This document shows, in pieces, positions 51,159 to 62,195 of a DNA stretch of 64,000 nt. Each line of letters opens with the position of its first letter. Position 1 is the stretch's first letter. The position numbers and the translations under genes were made by a program. Where the stretch lies: NCBI RefSeq assembly GCF_000150955.2, contig NC_011685.1:310001-374000 (forward strand), in the 5' to 3' direction. The stretch comes from Phaeodactylum tricornutum CCAP 1055/1 (lineage: Eukaryota; Bacillariophyta; Bacillariophyceae; Surirellales; Neidiaceae). The notes under the pieces are model-generated. The model did no database searches, had not been told where the DNA came from, and saw only the letters and a program-made list of their open reading frames with translations.

Positions 51159-53987
51159 TTAAGTAGTGTCAACAACAACTGGAAGTGTTTGTTTGGTCGC
51201 GGAGCCCCTCTTCTGAAGGCGGTTCTGGACCTTTAACTTTTCTTTTTCCTGTGACTTTTGCAGACAATTGTAGTTGCGAAGTTCCTCCTTCTTGCCTTTT
51301 TTACTAAGAATGGGGAATGGTGACGGATCCTGTGGCCCTTTTGGCCACTCGCTGGCATCAATTAGAAACATTGCTTTCTTGAACGGCGTCAAAGACTTTG
51401 GTACCTTCAAACCCTTGGTCTCAAAGAAGTCAGCCATTGCTTCAAAGGCTTTGTTAGCAAGGAAACGGATCTGCCGCCGCCACGGTTCCGCAAGTAGTTC
51501 CATTGGATTGACTGCACCTGTAGGCAACGGAGGTACCTGTGCCGGAAGGAACAGAGAAAAGTACTCCATTCCAAAGCGAATTTGACTCGAAATGCCCCTC
51601 TGTTTGGTTCCACCGCTATACATCTGCAAATGCCACTGTTGAAAATGCCATTGCTGAAATAAATCCGTGAGGTCCATATCCTTGAGCTTCTCGGGAAGAG
51701 AATACACTGGGAGTACCTGCTGGTCTATTACTAGCATTCTTTCTGCTGCAGAAGGATTGATGGGTAGTTGTTCCCGACCCTGATTGATGGCAGGGATAAG
51801 GATATCTGGTTTCCCCAGAGCCTCTTTTAGCAATGTCTTTATCTCTGCAAGTGCTTGCCTGCATTCCTCGATTGCTTGCCCTTGTATGCTGACAGTGGTA
51901 GTTAGCTCCTTAAGTCGGGCATCATGAATGCTTGTAGTCTCCAGCATCCTGCTCTGTCCCAGTTGAATAGTATTCATAGTCCGATTCGTTGTTTCCATGT
52001 AGCCTCCCAGTGTCCTAGGATCCGCAGAAAATTGCTCCTCCCCGACAACCTCTAGCATCTCAGACCAGCTTGCCGACTCAAAATTTCTCTCAAGAAAGTC
52101 TTTCTGAATCAAAGTACTCCATGCTTTCAGCTCATCCCACAAGATGCCTGCTGTTTGACTTGCCTTAAGGATTCGTAGCAGAAACGGGTGCTTTTCGATA
52201 CAAGTGCGTTGACCTTGTCGGAATGGGTGAGACGGATTTGGATGTTCTTGAAGGACTTTGACAAATTTGGGCAGATAACGGAGAATAGTTGCCGTCAAGA
52301 GATCATACAGATTTCGTAACTCACGAAGTCGACTTTTCCGATCGTCAATGGTGCAAAATATATTGGAGTCTATGCCTTTGTCTTCGTAGTTCACAAATAG
52401 TGCAGCAACAAAACAACGAACCTTCTCTGCTTCTTTGGATCCCTGAAGTCGAATGGGATGGAGTCTTGGAGGACGCCCACCTAGTATCTCACCACGAAAA
52501 GATGGCGTATTCCATTCGCTGAACACCCTTGAAACTTGTCGATCATTTTTCGGATTAAATGATAGGTAATCAAAAATAGTATGCACTGCTTTCATCAGCC
52601 ATCCTGCCCGGAAGCATACCCATGTTGTGAGCAATAGAGCACTTTCATTTGCCATTTCGACTGCAGAGCGCTTAGCCGAATGTGTTGAGAGTCCGGCTGA
52701 AATGCCGTGCTTATGAAGCAAACCGCTATAGTAATAGGCAGCATTGGCTGGGGGATCCAATCCAACCGTTTCTTCTTCTCCTGTCAGATTGAATATTCCT
52801 GGCTCATTGTTGACACTAGTTGTACCGACGCAGCTGCTGCCATCAAATTCCTCGCTAAAATCTTCATCATCCTGATACAAACCGGCAGCTCTAGCCATTT
52901 CGTTCGGACCTACAAGCTCCTCGCTTGTCTTAATTAGTCGCTCCAAAAGTGCTTGAAAGTACTTGGTGACTTTTTTGCTGGAATCTACCTTTGCTTTCAA
53001 AGTACTATCTTGGGTGGTCTCATTTCCAATTTCTTCATCATTGATGTTTCCAGCTGATAAATTGCGCAACTCCACTTTTTCGGCAAAGGTCGGGAACAAC
53101 GAGTCGTTTGGGTTGGTATTCATCACAGCACTATAGGCAAATGCAAACACCCAATCAAGCAACATTTCACTTTGGTGAGGAACAATAGAAAGATCCTGCT
53201 CGTGGCTGACTTTCGACCTCCATAGCCTCACAACAAAGGTCTTGTCACCACTATCGGCCCATTCTGATGGCTCACCAAGAGAAACTCTAGACCGTGATAT
53301 CATGGCCACTTCCTGGCCCCGGCCGGCTAAGTATCGGAGCGTCAAAAGATAAAATAACATATCCGCCATCGGAAAAGAACCGTCCCAGATACATAACAAC
53401 GCAATTACAAGAAAGTCGTTCCGAGCAGCTGTGACATGAGATCTGGCCAGAGGCGTCTTGTTCCGGACGGCTCTTTCAACAAAACGTCTTGTCATGGACT
53501 GGCGAATTCGCGTTTGTTGCGCATCGTCGAAAGATCTCTTTAGCCCCAAATCAAGGCAACGACGAAGAATCTCGTTCTTAATGGAGCTCAGGTATCGTTC
53601 TGCCGTGTTGTACGAAATTCCGTTGCCATCCGAGAAATTGTCCTGCGTTTCGTTCTTATTCCCACGGAGTTTTTCGGCCCTTGTCAAATATCCAGCAAAG
53701 AGATTCAGCAGTTTGTCGTTGATCTTTTCCACGGCGATGGTTTTGAACGAGTACTGCGTCTGCGCATCACCATCCAATCTTTTGCTGTTATCAATGTTGT
53801 TGCTATCTGTGCTGTTATTGACGCTTCTTATTGGAAAAAGATGCTGCTTCTCTTTTCCGTCAATGGTGCCGGACAAAATTACCTCTTCAAGGAAGAGATC
53901 GAAGTGCCGAGATGCCGCCTTGAGCGATGACTCCGAAGAGCATCCCTTGCGAAGTTCGGTGACACCCTTGAGTTTTTGACAATTCAT
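51159..53987 (-). mobile_element. Crypton-like tyrosine recombinase transposon ORF
   Basis: A single open frame of 942 residues. The central part has the tyrosine-recombinase layout: box I YLLTLRYLAGRGQEVAMISR with R223, a beta-strand lysine in LWRSKVS (K259), box II STHSAKRSAVE (H436, R440), and the nucleophile in KAVHTIFDYLS (Y474) with W463/H469 in the H/W position. The long N-terminal region (about 200 residues) would be the core-binding domain; the C-terminal 450 residues are a family-specific extension with a predicted coiled coil and a lysine-rich end. This fits Crypton DNA transposons, which are reported from stramenopiles and move by tyrosine recombination without terminal inverted repeats. 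The frame is uninterrupted, so the copy may be recent or functional. Element ends are not defined; I could not find a second copy of the 13-bp repeat at the other side. Confidence 0.72.
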
Positions 53988-54636
53988 GATGTCTTAGCTA
54001 GGAAACAAGAGAACGAATCAGCAACAAAGGTACACAGTGCCTGCGGGTTTTGACTAGTATTGATTATTGTCTACTGCTGAACCAGAGGGGGAGGAGCGAA
54101 AATGATCAAGTTGCTATTGCTTGCTATCCTTCTGTTTACTTCCCTTCCTTTCTTGGGAGGCAACAAACCGCTGCGACGTCAGGCACTACAAACGTCGTGG
54201 TTCACCTATCGACACGGCAAGAATGCGATGCGTCCGGCGAACAGGGAAAATGTGAGGCCTGTTTGGCGAAGAAAGATCACCGGCCGGACAGATTTGAAAT
54301 TCCTGTGACATCGGCCGAGTCCGGGTTCTCCGTGACGTGGCACTGTGGCGACGGACAGGCGCGATTACAAACCTGTAGTCGATCCGTAAAACGGCCCAAA
54401 ACTGTGGGACGAAGGAACTTACAGAATTATATTAGACGAAACGAAAAAAAAAGAGCCCTCCTCGTATCCAACCCACTTTTCTAACAAAGTTCGACGGCAA
54501 ACACTACCTTTAGCTAACAGTAGGGTAAGTCATTGGACCGTATACAGCGTGACAACAATACGAGCACAGAACTTGTGGTGATCACAGCGCCATTAATATT
54601 CCATTGCTGCGCAAACCGGAAATTGCTGACGCGGCG
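53988..54636. other. Spacer upstream of the recombinase ORF
   Basis: 649 bp between the recombinase start and the stop of the TBC gene (both minus). It probably includes the recombinase 5' flank or element end. A plus-strand frame 54050-54484 lacks an ATG. A short plus-strand frame at 54102 has a signal-peptide-like start. Confidence 0.4.
54102..54308 (+). CDS. Doubtful small ORF with signal-peptide-like start
   Basis: 68 codons from ATG, beginning MIKLLLLAILLFTSLPFLGG, a good signal-peptide shape, followed by a basic 48-residue tail without cysteines. The overlapping frame in another phase encodes several cysteines, so a spliced secreted peptide is conceivable. No homology and no clear splice sites; probably chance. 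Confidence 0.15.
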   Translation: MIKLLLLAILLFTSLPFLGGNKPLRRQALQTSWFTYRHGKNAMRPANRENVRPVWRRKITGRTDLKFL

Positions 54637-56697
54637 CTACAATTCCGCCACGGATCCGTGGACGTCACAGTCCGTAAGGGTCACGACGGGAGCCTTCCGA
54701 CGATACCTGGTGAGTCCCGCATACAGCACGGCCCAGAGTACTAGTACGGTCGCTCCTCGGACCCATCGCACCCGGGTGCGGCGACGAGCGCGCCGCGCCA
54801 TGTCTCCGAGACCGTATCCCGCCGCAATGACGGCGACCCGGTCCGCGTTTTGCTGTAGAAATTGCCCGGGCGTTGCCGTCGTGGGATCCACGTCAACCGT
54901 GCGTCGTCCCGGCGTAGTGGTAAGCAACACGCCGCGTTGTTGATCCTTGCGCCGATCCCGGCGGTTGCGAGCACGGACACCCCGTCGTGCCCGGGAATTT
55001 TGTTTCAGCAACCAATCGGCCTTGGCGTACCGCTCAATCGACCAACTTGGCGTGTCAGACAGAAGAGAGATACCGGATTCGGGGGTCGAATCGGATGTCA
55101 ACCAATCATTCACTGTCTCGGCACCGTAGTATCGTTTCGCCAGAGAAACCAGATCCGAGGGTGGAACACGGTCCATGTACCGCACAGCAGTATCAATCAA
55201 GGTTTGGAAAGAAACCTGGGAGCTGGTTGAAACTTCCACCAATGCGCTCGGTCCACTCGAAACGGACGTGGCGTTCAGCCCAAAGTAGCCCAGATCCACC
55301 ATTTTCAAGTCTTCGACCAGCACGTCGCCGTCTACCGTATCCACAGTCGTGCACGTTGTTACACTGTGGTCATCCGAGCCATAATAGTCGTCGTCCGAGA
55401 CGTAGCCATCGCCGGGTCGATATTTCCAACCGACGGCACTGCTGTTTTTCGGGAGGCCCGCCAGCACTTGGTGCAACGAGCTAAACTCACATTCCGTACT
55501 TAGAATCTCTTCACGATTGTGCTGGTGCGTCAGCATGGCAAGGGTGACGTAAAGTGGTAAAAGTGGGTGCGAGACCAAGAACGCATCGAAAAGTCGTTTG
55601 ACCAATTCCGTGTCCCGTACATCGTGTGCAAACCAGGTAATGATCCAGGACAGAGCAAACGTGGGCTCCGTCATTTCGCCGGCAACTAAATGATCGTGAA
55701 GCGTACGATCAAATAAGGCCAAGAGTGGAAAGAACGTTAAGCACAGACATGTCTGCAATTGTCGAAAGCTGCTCTTCATCGGATCTCGTAAATGAGACCG
55801 CGAAACCTGCAGAAGCACAGCCGCGGGTAGATCGAGACCCACGGAGGCCGCGGTCCCACTGACCGCCGATGCAAACTTGGACGTTTGCATTCCACTGCTT
55901 CCTCCCAATGCGGATAAGAAAATACAGGCCACATCATGGTAACCTTGATAATACCGGAGCCGACTTTTGCTGTTAATGTCACGTTCACGCAAGGCGTACG
56001 ACTTTTGCAGGGCCAGATTGATGAGGTTAGCCAGTCGTCGCTGTTTGCGTTTGATTTGTCTAGCTACCTTGCGATGTCGCTTGTGTTCCATTTGGAACGC
56101 TTGCGAACGTTGTGTACCCGTCAGGAGATGCCACGTACATCGGGTTACATCGAGCGATATTTGCTCCATATCCAGACTACGAGCAACAATTTTAGGCACC
56201 CGTTCTTTGGTTTTGTTGCTTCCTAGAGAACCAGCTGTTCGATGGAGGGGCTCCGAAGTTGACAAGGGGAACATGGAGGACCGTGGTGAAGAAGAATCCT
56301 CGGTAGCATTGGAGGAAAGAGCTGATTCCTTTGAATTTTGTGCACTCGCCTGCGATGACAATGCAAAAGTGGTGTCGTCGGACTTTGGCGTCGGAAGCGT
56401 TTCATCACTTCCGTCCCAGAGTTCATGGAGGCCGACCAATTTGGGCCAGGCGCGCTGGCGCAGCTCGTCTAATAGCAAAACACATAAGAGTCAGTCATTT
56501 GAAATGGGTGTGGCTTTCTTGGGTATACTGCTGTACTGACCATTGACGAGACCACCTTCGGTCAAGGCCAGTTCGCGCAGTAGCCAGAGGTCGACAATCG
56601 GCTCATCCAGAACGCGCTGGACGTCGTCAGCCTTTTCTTGCAACATGGCAGTGCGTGCATCGGTGTTTCCGTTTTTCGACATGGAGTGAGAAGACAT
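54637..56697 (-). CDS. TBC1D20: TBC1D20/GYP8-like Rab GTPase-activating protein
   Basis: Two exons on the minus strand, 56541..56697 and 54637..56468, with a 72-bp intron (GTCAGT...TTAG), encode 662 residues. The splice restores LTEGGLVND-ELRQRAWPKLVG, the entry of the TBC domain. The catalytic fingers are ISLDVTRCTW (arginine finger, IxxDxxR) and YYQGYHDVA (YxQG glutamine finger); FALSWIITWFAHDV follows. A single hydrophobic segment near the C-terminus (ATVLVLWAVLYAGL) matches the tail anchor of TBC1D20/Gyp8, which act on Rab1/Rab18-type GTPases at the ER. An acidic, serine-rich insertion (about 60 residues, with SDDDYYGSDD) and an Arg-rich stretch lie between the TBC domain and the anchor. 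The arginine finger segment lacks the usual following threonine (RC rather than RT), as in the TBC1D20 branch. Confidence 0.85.
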
Positions 56698-57772
56698 TTA
56701 CAGAACTCTCCTGTTTCTCGCGGTACTCGTCAAGGAAAGCAGTGCTTGCCATTTGGGCATACCCGGTTTCGCACCATTGTTGTTGCCTGTGAGAACGGCA
56801 TGGCGACTCCGGAAAAACGTTGGATGTCGAGCCGGTCGTGTAGTTATTTTCAAATTTTCCTAAGTAATTGTCTAAAAAACGAATTGGAGTGTCCGTGTCT
56901 CAGTCAACAGCAAATGTCGCTCTGCATGCCCGCCTATGTGCCGGACGTTCGCAGGACGCGCAAGGCTTGCTTCGTACCTATTTACCAAAAATTACGACTG
57001 AAAAGTTTTACTGTCTGTTGTGACAAATTACATTAAATTTCACAAATTTCGCTGAAACGACGATCGTATCCACGATCCAGTATTCTCGTGTCAAGCGCCA
57101 GGTTCCCAGTCGATCAAAAAGCTCAAGTGTCGCAGTCCACACACAGAAGAGTAAGTGTGAACAGTATGCAGGTTTTCATCGCAGCAGACGCCTTAGGAGA
57201 GGATCATCAATCTCCTGGAGCGATGACGAAATACTTTCACTAGGAACTACAATGATAGCAATCTCCCTAGATGTTAGCTGAGACTAGCATGGATTCCTCC
57301 ACCAACAGCTGATCTCGATACATTCATTTATACTGCACTGTTGAGTCTCGTGGACTACATGGAGGTTCTCAGACAAAAGTATCGTACAGATTGTGCAAGC
57401 GTTATACTTTAAGTCGCAAGTAGCAATTCAATGCATACAAACGCTAACTGTAAATTGTCGAACAAGCACTAGAAGTGCAAAAAGAAATGTTACAGCATGT
57501 GGCAGTGTCGGTCAGTGGCATTTCCTGTTTCCAGCCATTTCCACTCCGGAAGATTCTTGTTTACAATAGTTGGATGCAAGTTCTGACTATGAAGTGCGTT
57601 CGGAAATATCATTTCTGAGCGTTAGTTTTCCCGCCGAGGATATGGCCTCGGAGCACTTGATGCAGGACGTTGGTAATATATGTACTATTGTCGATAGAAG
57701 AATTGACAATTGCCAAGCGCGAATAGGACGTGTCCAGTCTAGATGTATCTTTTGCTTCGCTTTCCAATGACT
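56698..57772. other. 1.08-kb spacer, nothing recognised
   Basis: Between the TBC start (minus) and the stop of the carotenoid oxygenase (minus). Only short frames without family signatures are present. It should contain the TBC promoter. No repeat or recurrent 9-mer was found. Confidence 0.45.
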
Positions 57773-59572
57773 TCATACGACAAAGTTAGGTTGGAAGTCA
57801 CCGTGAAATTGATATGGAACGTGGTGCTTCAACTCCATCACGCACAAGGTTTCCAAGGTGTCCGCATCTAGTACCACGGCATCACTCTGATGCGTGCCCG
57901 ACTTATAGACCATAGCTAACAAATAGCCTTCATCCTCCCGGCTTGCATCACTTTTGGGTACAAAGATGGGAGCCCCACAGTAGTTGCCGGCTCCGAACGT
58001 CGCCACAGGCGAAACCGTCCCCGTCTTCATGTCAATCTTTTGCAATCCGTCCAGCCAATTGTGATCAGTGTCTTGCTGTGATAAAGCGTTTGTCCAGCAG
58101 TAGCGTCGGCGTGCATGCACGGGCGCAAACCCCACGTTGGCCACCGGGAATTCGCAACTCGCCATGTCCGGCGCCACATCCCGGGCCGACACGAAACGGC
58201 CTTCTCTACTCTGCGGACTCAGTTCGAAGCTGTATTCCCGCAAGGTCGTCATGAGACGTTGCTCTTCCACACGGTACTGGTCCGAAAATTGGGCTTCTTG
58301 CCGGACACGATCTAACGGAGTCAGTTCAGCCAAACGCACGCGGAGTATAAAGGCACCGTCGGAATCCGGGGAAATGTCATCTCGGTGAACATCCAAAATA
58401 TGGTAGACACTCATAAGGGAAGGCAGTGCGATACGCCAGGATAAGGACAAGTCCTGGGCGTCGTGAATGTGCACGTACGCAGTATCGCCATCGTCCCATT
58501 CATAGAGTTTGCCAAACGGCGATTTGCCCAACAGAAACTGCACAATAGAAGCATCCGGAACCTTCCAGGGTGGTAGAAAGTAGACCAAATGGCGAGATTG
58601 AGAATCCAGAACAGAGTCGTGGACGAACGTATCAAACGGCATTGGGGAGCTGTATTGGTCCAATAAAGTTCCGTTGGGAGCGAGGCGAACCAGATTGATT
58701 TCCTTGACTCCCGGGCCAGGCTTGAGCTTGTACCCGTGATTGTAAATATTGCCAGTACGGAGACACCGGGAAAAGTGCGCGGAGAAGAACGAATCGGGTT
58801 GCGTCTCCCCAAAAAATGAGGCTTCGTCCCCGATGGTCGCCAATGTGAAAGGGTCTACTTCCACGGGTTGCCCCCCTTCACAGAGTGCGAGAAGCCGTGG
58901 TGGTTTCGTCACCGAAGCATCGTTGGCGACGAGCCACATCGTGGCGGTATTGGCGGGATTCGTCGGCTTGGCCGCCATATTTTCGTACCAGCGTCCCCGA
59001 CCCCGTGGCGTCCAGGCGCCGGCGGACGCCAGTGGTGGGTCCCGGCGCTGTATCTCGTCCAAGGTTTCCATCCGACGATGCTGGGCCCGAAACCGATCCG
59101 TCCGAACGTACTTGGCCCCGAACGTTACCTTGTTCCGCGATCCATCCAGACTGAGTAGCGTGACGTATCCGTCCCCGTCAAACCAATGGCCGTATTGTCG
59201 CCGGCCGATGCGTATGCGACCGGGACCGTTCCCCGCCCAGGATCCGATGAGATCGGAAGGGAGAGCCCCGAACGTAATGCTCGGTTCGTACCGGTCCACG
59301 TCGGTCGCTGGTTCAAACCCACCGCGGTAGGGTTTGGCCTGGATACGGGAAAGCAGCTCGGGAGGTGGAGGATCGGGCAGAGAACCGACGGATTCCATCG
59401 AATCCCAAAAACTCTGGGCCTGGGTCATCCCACGGGTTGTTCCACTGGTCGATGCTGCCGAGGATGATGAGGAAAGGCAATACGCAAGGGTTGGGAGGCC
59501 CGTCATGATCAGTTGCACGGCGGCCACACGCACCCAACATCGAAATCGTTGTTGCCTTGTCAATAACGCCAT
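57773..59572 (-). CDS. Carotenoid cleavage oxygenase (RPE65/CCD family)
   Basis: A 599-residue single-exon protein from the first in-frame ATG. Four candidate iron-binding histidines fall in the expected order: FFSAHFSRC (H266), TFVHDSVLD (H318), VYHILDVHRDD (H391 or H396) and VPYQFHGDFQP (H590). The family cleaves carotenoid or stilbene double bases with non-heme Fe(II) and O2, giving apocarotenoids. The N-terminus has a hydrophobic stretch (VAAVQLIMTGLPTLAYCLSSS) that looks like a signal peptide; a clear plastid F at the cleavage point is not evident. The third motif departs from the usual H-x-x-N-A-[YF]. A TGACTGTGA element reads toward the gene 92 bp upstream. The position of cleavage cannot be told. 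Confidence 0.88.
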   Translation of the reverse strand: MALLTRQQRFRCWVRVAAVQLIMTGLPTLAYCLSSSSSAASTSGTTRGMTQAQSFWDSMESVGSLPDPPPPELLSRIQAKPYRGGFEPATDVDRYEPSITFGALPSDLIGSWAGNGPGRIRIGRRQYGHWFDGDGYVTLLSLDGSRNKVTFGAKYVRTDRFRAQHRRMETLDEIQRRDPPLASAGAWTPRGRGRWYENMAAKPTNPANTATMWLVANDASVTKPPRLLALCEGGQPVEVDPFTLATIGDEASFFGETQPDSFFSAHFSRCLRTGNIYNHGYKLKPGPGVKEINLVRLAPNGTLLDQYSSPMPFDTFVHDSVLDSQSRHLVYFLPPWKVPDASIVQFLLGKSPFGKLYEWDDGDTAYVHIHDAQDLSLSWRIALPSLMSVYHILDVHRDDISPDSDGAFILRVRLAELTPLDRVRQEAQFSDQYRVEEQRLMTTLREYSFELSPQSREGRFVSARDVAPDMASCEFPVANVGFAPVHARRRYCWTNALSQQDTDHNWLDGLQKIDMKTGTVSPVATFGAGNYCGAPIFVPKSDASREDEGYLLAMVYKSGTHQSDAVVLDADTLETLCVMELKHHVPYQFHGDFQPNFVV

Positions 59573-60064
59573 ATTTCTCCACACTCGATTGCTTCTTCCG
59601 TTTTCAAACGGAGTTTTGTCCGGCACAGGCTAGAAACGTTGCCACACTCTTGGAAAGTTTACTTCACAGTCAGAAAAATTTGGATCTATTCATATCGACG
59701 AAAGCTAGGGACCGCCGAAGAAGAAATGAGGATGAGGATGCGAGGAAACGAACTGACTCCGACTGTGAGTATGATGTGAAAGTGAATTGCTTGAGTGTGA
59801 ATCAAGGGGAAAATGTCCAGGATGCGCTTAACTGCGAGAATACTCCGTGGCATCATATCTACCACTAACATGTAAACAAAGAAGCCCTCTACTAGTTTTC
59901 GTAGTACCACTTATTCTATATTTATCTCACTGTCAGCCAATAGAAAGTAGGGCTGGGTTGTTGTACGAAGCATGCCTCGTACAAGAATATATCAATTTCA
60001 TCGGAGTCAAGGCTACGGATGTAGAAAACATTCAAGGTCTACAGTTAATACGTCCCTGAAATCC
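59573..60064. other. Spacer between carotenoid oxygenase and catalase
   Basis: 492 bp containing the oxygenase promoter and the catalase 3' end. It has the exact TCACAGTCA at 59664-59672 and near matches at about 59760 (CGACTGTGA) and 59928 (TCACTGTCA). No gene was recognised. Confidence 0.4.
59664..59672 (-). promoter_or_regulatory. TGACTGTGA element upstream of carotenoid oxygenase
   Basis: An exact 9-mer on the gene's sense strand, 92 bp before its ATG. Role inferred from recurrence. Confidence 0.35.
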
Positions 60065-61765
60065 CTAAAGCTTACTAGCGTACCCGTGGGCTGGACTACC
60101 TTGATTCCCATAACCGGCTGGACACAAGCCTCTTGAAGCCGTTGGTGGCGGTACGATTCGGGGTGGATTCAACTTTGCCGGACGACGCCTGCTCTGGGAT
60201 GGCGGCGGCGTATGCATCACCTTTTGTGCCACTGCTGCTTTCAGCTGCGCACCAAAGGTGGAGTCGACTTGGGTAAAGTTGTGGATCGCCCGGGCCCGCA
60301 GGAACGGCTGCGCCCGACACAGATGAGCAGCCAGGTTGTCTGTCAAGCGAGCGCGGGCGGCCTGGTCCAGGACGTTGCGGTAGAAATCTCGACACTGCGA
60401 AACGTTATCCTCATCGCCCGTATCGATCCGGACAACCTGACCCGATACCGTATCGGCGTGCCACGCAAGCTCGGGGCCGTGGGCTGTAGCTGGCGGTGGT
60501 TGCACTCCACCAAACGAATTGGGAAAGTAGTTGGGCGCGCCCGCACCATTTTCTGTCACCTGCATTGGCCCGTCTCGCTGGTAATTGTGCTGCTGTGCTG
60601 CAGATATATTGCGTGGGGCATTGACAGGAATGGCTTGGTAGTTTGTCCCTAATCGGTGCCTGTGCGTATCGGGATAGGAAAACAATCGCGCTTGGAGCAT
60701 TTTGTCTGGTGACGGTTCGATGCCGGGAACCAGGTGAGAAGGGGCAAATGCCAATTGTTCCACTTCGGCAAAGTAGTCTTTCGGATTGCGATTCAGGGTC
60801 ATTCGTCCGACTTCGTGGAGCGGGAAACGAGAATGTGGCCAAACTTTGGTTAAATCAAAGGGATTAATGTCGACCGCTGCCGCCTCGGCGTACGTCATGA
60901 TTTGCACGTACAGTGTCCACGAGGGGTAGTTGCCGGTTGCAATGGCGTTGTACAAATCGCGTGTCGCGTAGTCAGGATCGGAAGCCGCCAACCGCGCCGC
61001 GTGCTCGGCGTCCAAGTTGGCCACACCCTGGTCGGTTTTCCAGTGGTACTTGACGTAGACAGCTTCGCCGTTACTATTCACGTTTTTGAACGTGTGCGAC
61101 CCGTACCCATTCATGTGACGGTAGCCGTCCGGAGTGCCGCGATCCGAAAAGAGAAACGTTACTTGATGGGTAGTTTCCGGACGCAGACCAATGAAATCCC
61201 AGAAGGCGTCTGGATCGGCCAAATGTGTAGCCGGATTCCGTTTTTGTGTATGAATGAAGGAAGGGAACAGCATAGGATCACGAATGAAGAAAATGGGCGT
61301 ATTGTTCCCCACCAAATCCCAATTGCCCTCGGTGGTGTAAAACTTGACGGCAAATCCGCGTGGATCGCGAGCAGTATCGGCCGAACCGGTCTCTCCCCCT
61401 ACGGTGGAGAAACGTACCGCCACCGGCGTGGGTTCCATACTCTGAAACACTTGGGCCTTGCAAACGGATCGAATGGGTTCTGGGCTGGTGACTTGGAAAA
61501 CTCCAAATGCTCCGGCGCCTTTGGCGTGTACAACACGTTCAGGAATGCGCTCGCGATCGAAACGAGCCATATGATCGAGTAAAGTGAAATCCTGCAACAC
61601 GATCGGTCCCCGAGGACCTGCCGTCATACTCGCAGTAAGGGAATCCACCGGTGCACCATTACTGGCCTTTAATAGTTCTATCGCTGGCGAGACGACGTAT
61701 CTTTGGGAAGCGTAGGCGTCGAGCTGATTGGACGCCGCGTCGCGAGAGGAAGTTTGGTCGGACAT
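60065..61765 (-). CDS. CAT: Heme catalase with C-terminal SKL (peroxisomal)
   Basis: A 566-residue single-exon monofunctional catalase. The distal catalytic histidine is in [15 protein letters not shown] (H80), the partner asparagine in [14 protein letters not shown], and the proximal heme tyrosine in [14 protein letters not shown] (Y364). It dismutates hydrogen peroxide to water and oxygen. The last residues are ASKL, a canonical PTS1 signal for peroxisomal import. The N-terminus has no presequence. A proline-rich, basic C-terminal linker ([22 protein letters not shown]) precedes the signal. Length is slightly above the 500-residue small-subunit type. Upstream is a 430-bp divergent spacer shared with the plastid-signal gene. 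Confidence 0.95.
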   Translation of the reverse strand: MSDQTSSRDAASNQLDAYASQRYVVSPAIELLKASNGAPVDSLTASMTAGPRGPIVLQDFTLLDHMARFDRERIPERVVHAKGAGAFGVFQVTSPEPIRSVCKAQVFQSMEPTPVAVRFSTVGGETGSADTARDPRGFAVKFYTTEGNWDLVGNNTPIFFIRDPMLFPSFIHTQKRNPATHLADPDAFWDFIGLRPETTHQVTFLFSDRGTPDGYRHMNGYGSHTFKNVNSNGEAVYVKYHWKTDQGVANLDAEHAARLAASDPDYATRDLYNAIATGNYPSWTLYVQIMTYAEAAAVDINPFDLTKVWPHSRFPLHEVGRMTLNRNPKDYFAEVEQLAFAPSHLVPGIEPSPDKMLQARLFSYPDTHRHRLGTNYQAIPVNAPRNISAAQQHNYQRDGPMQVTENGAGAPNYFPNSFGGVQPPPATAHGPELAWHADTVSGQVVRIDTGDEDNVSQCRDFYRNVLDQAARARLTDNLAAHLCRAQPFLRARAIHNFTQVDSTFGAQLKAAVAQKVMHTPPPSQSRRRPAKLNPPRIVPPPTASRGLCPAGYGNQGSPAHGYASKL

Positions 61766-62195
61766 TGTAGCTTTCGAATTTGCTTACAGTTTCGTTTCGT
61801 TCGTAGCGATTAACAATGGAGAATAATATCCACCTTCTCGACACAGTCGGTTAGTAAAGAAGAGTCTTTTTGGCCCTGTTTTACTAGCTAGAGGTGAATG
61901 GCTGGCGGTGTCGATCAGTGGAGACACTTCCAGCAGAGGACGTTCAATCGTTTTATTTGGACCGGTTACGGTGTCAATTCCACTCTGGGCACCTTACAGT
62001 TAACTGTAAAACCCCCAAACCCTCCCTCCATAAGGAGCGTGCTTGGCATGATCTTCAAAAACCGGGTTCTCCTCATACAAGCTGCTTTCTCACATTTTGA
62101 AAAAGTTGTTTGTGGATTTTAGCACAGCATACATCCGGTTCAAACGAGGGACACGGTTTCGATAGACGATACCGGCTATCACTGAGACTCTACTG
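61766..62195. promoter_or_regulatory. Divergent spacer catalase / plastid membrane protein
   Basis: 430 bp between divergent starts. It contains a small palindrome-like CAGTTAACTG near 61997-62006 but no exact recurrent 9-mer. No gene was recognised. Confidence 0.35.

Noticed and set aside
54050-54484. 145-codon plus-strand frame with several cysteines
   Set aside because: Contains no ATG, and no splice sites were found that would supply a start.
58749-59330. 193-codon plus-strand frame
   Set aside because: Antisense to the carotenoid oxygenase gene; no independent signature.
60902-61582. 226-codon plus-strand frame
   Set aside because: Antisense to the catalase gene; no independent signature.
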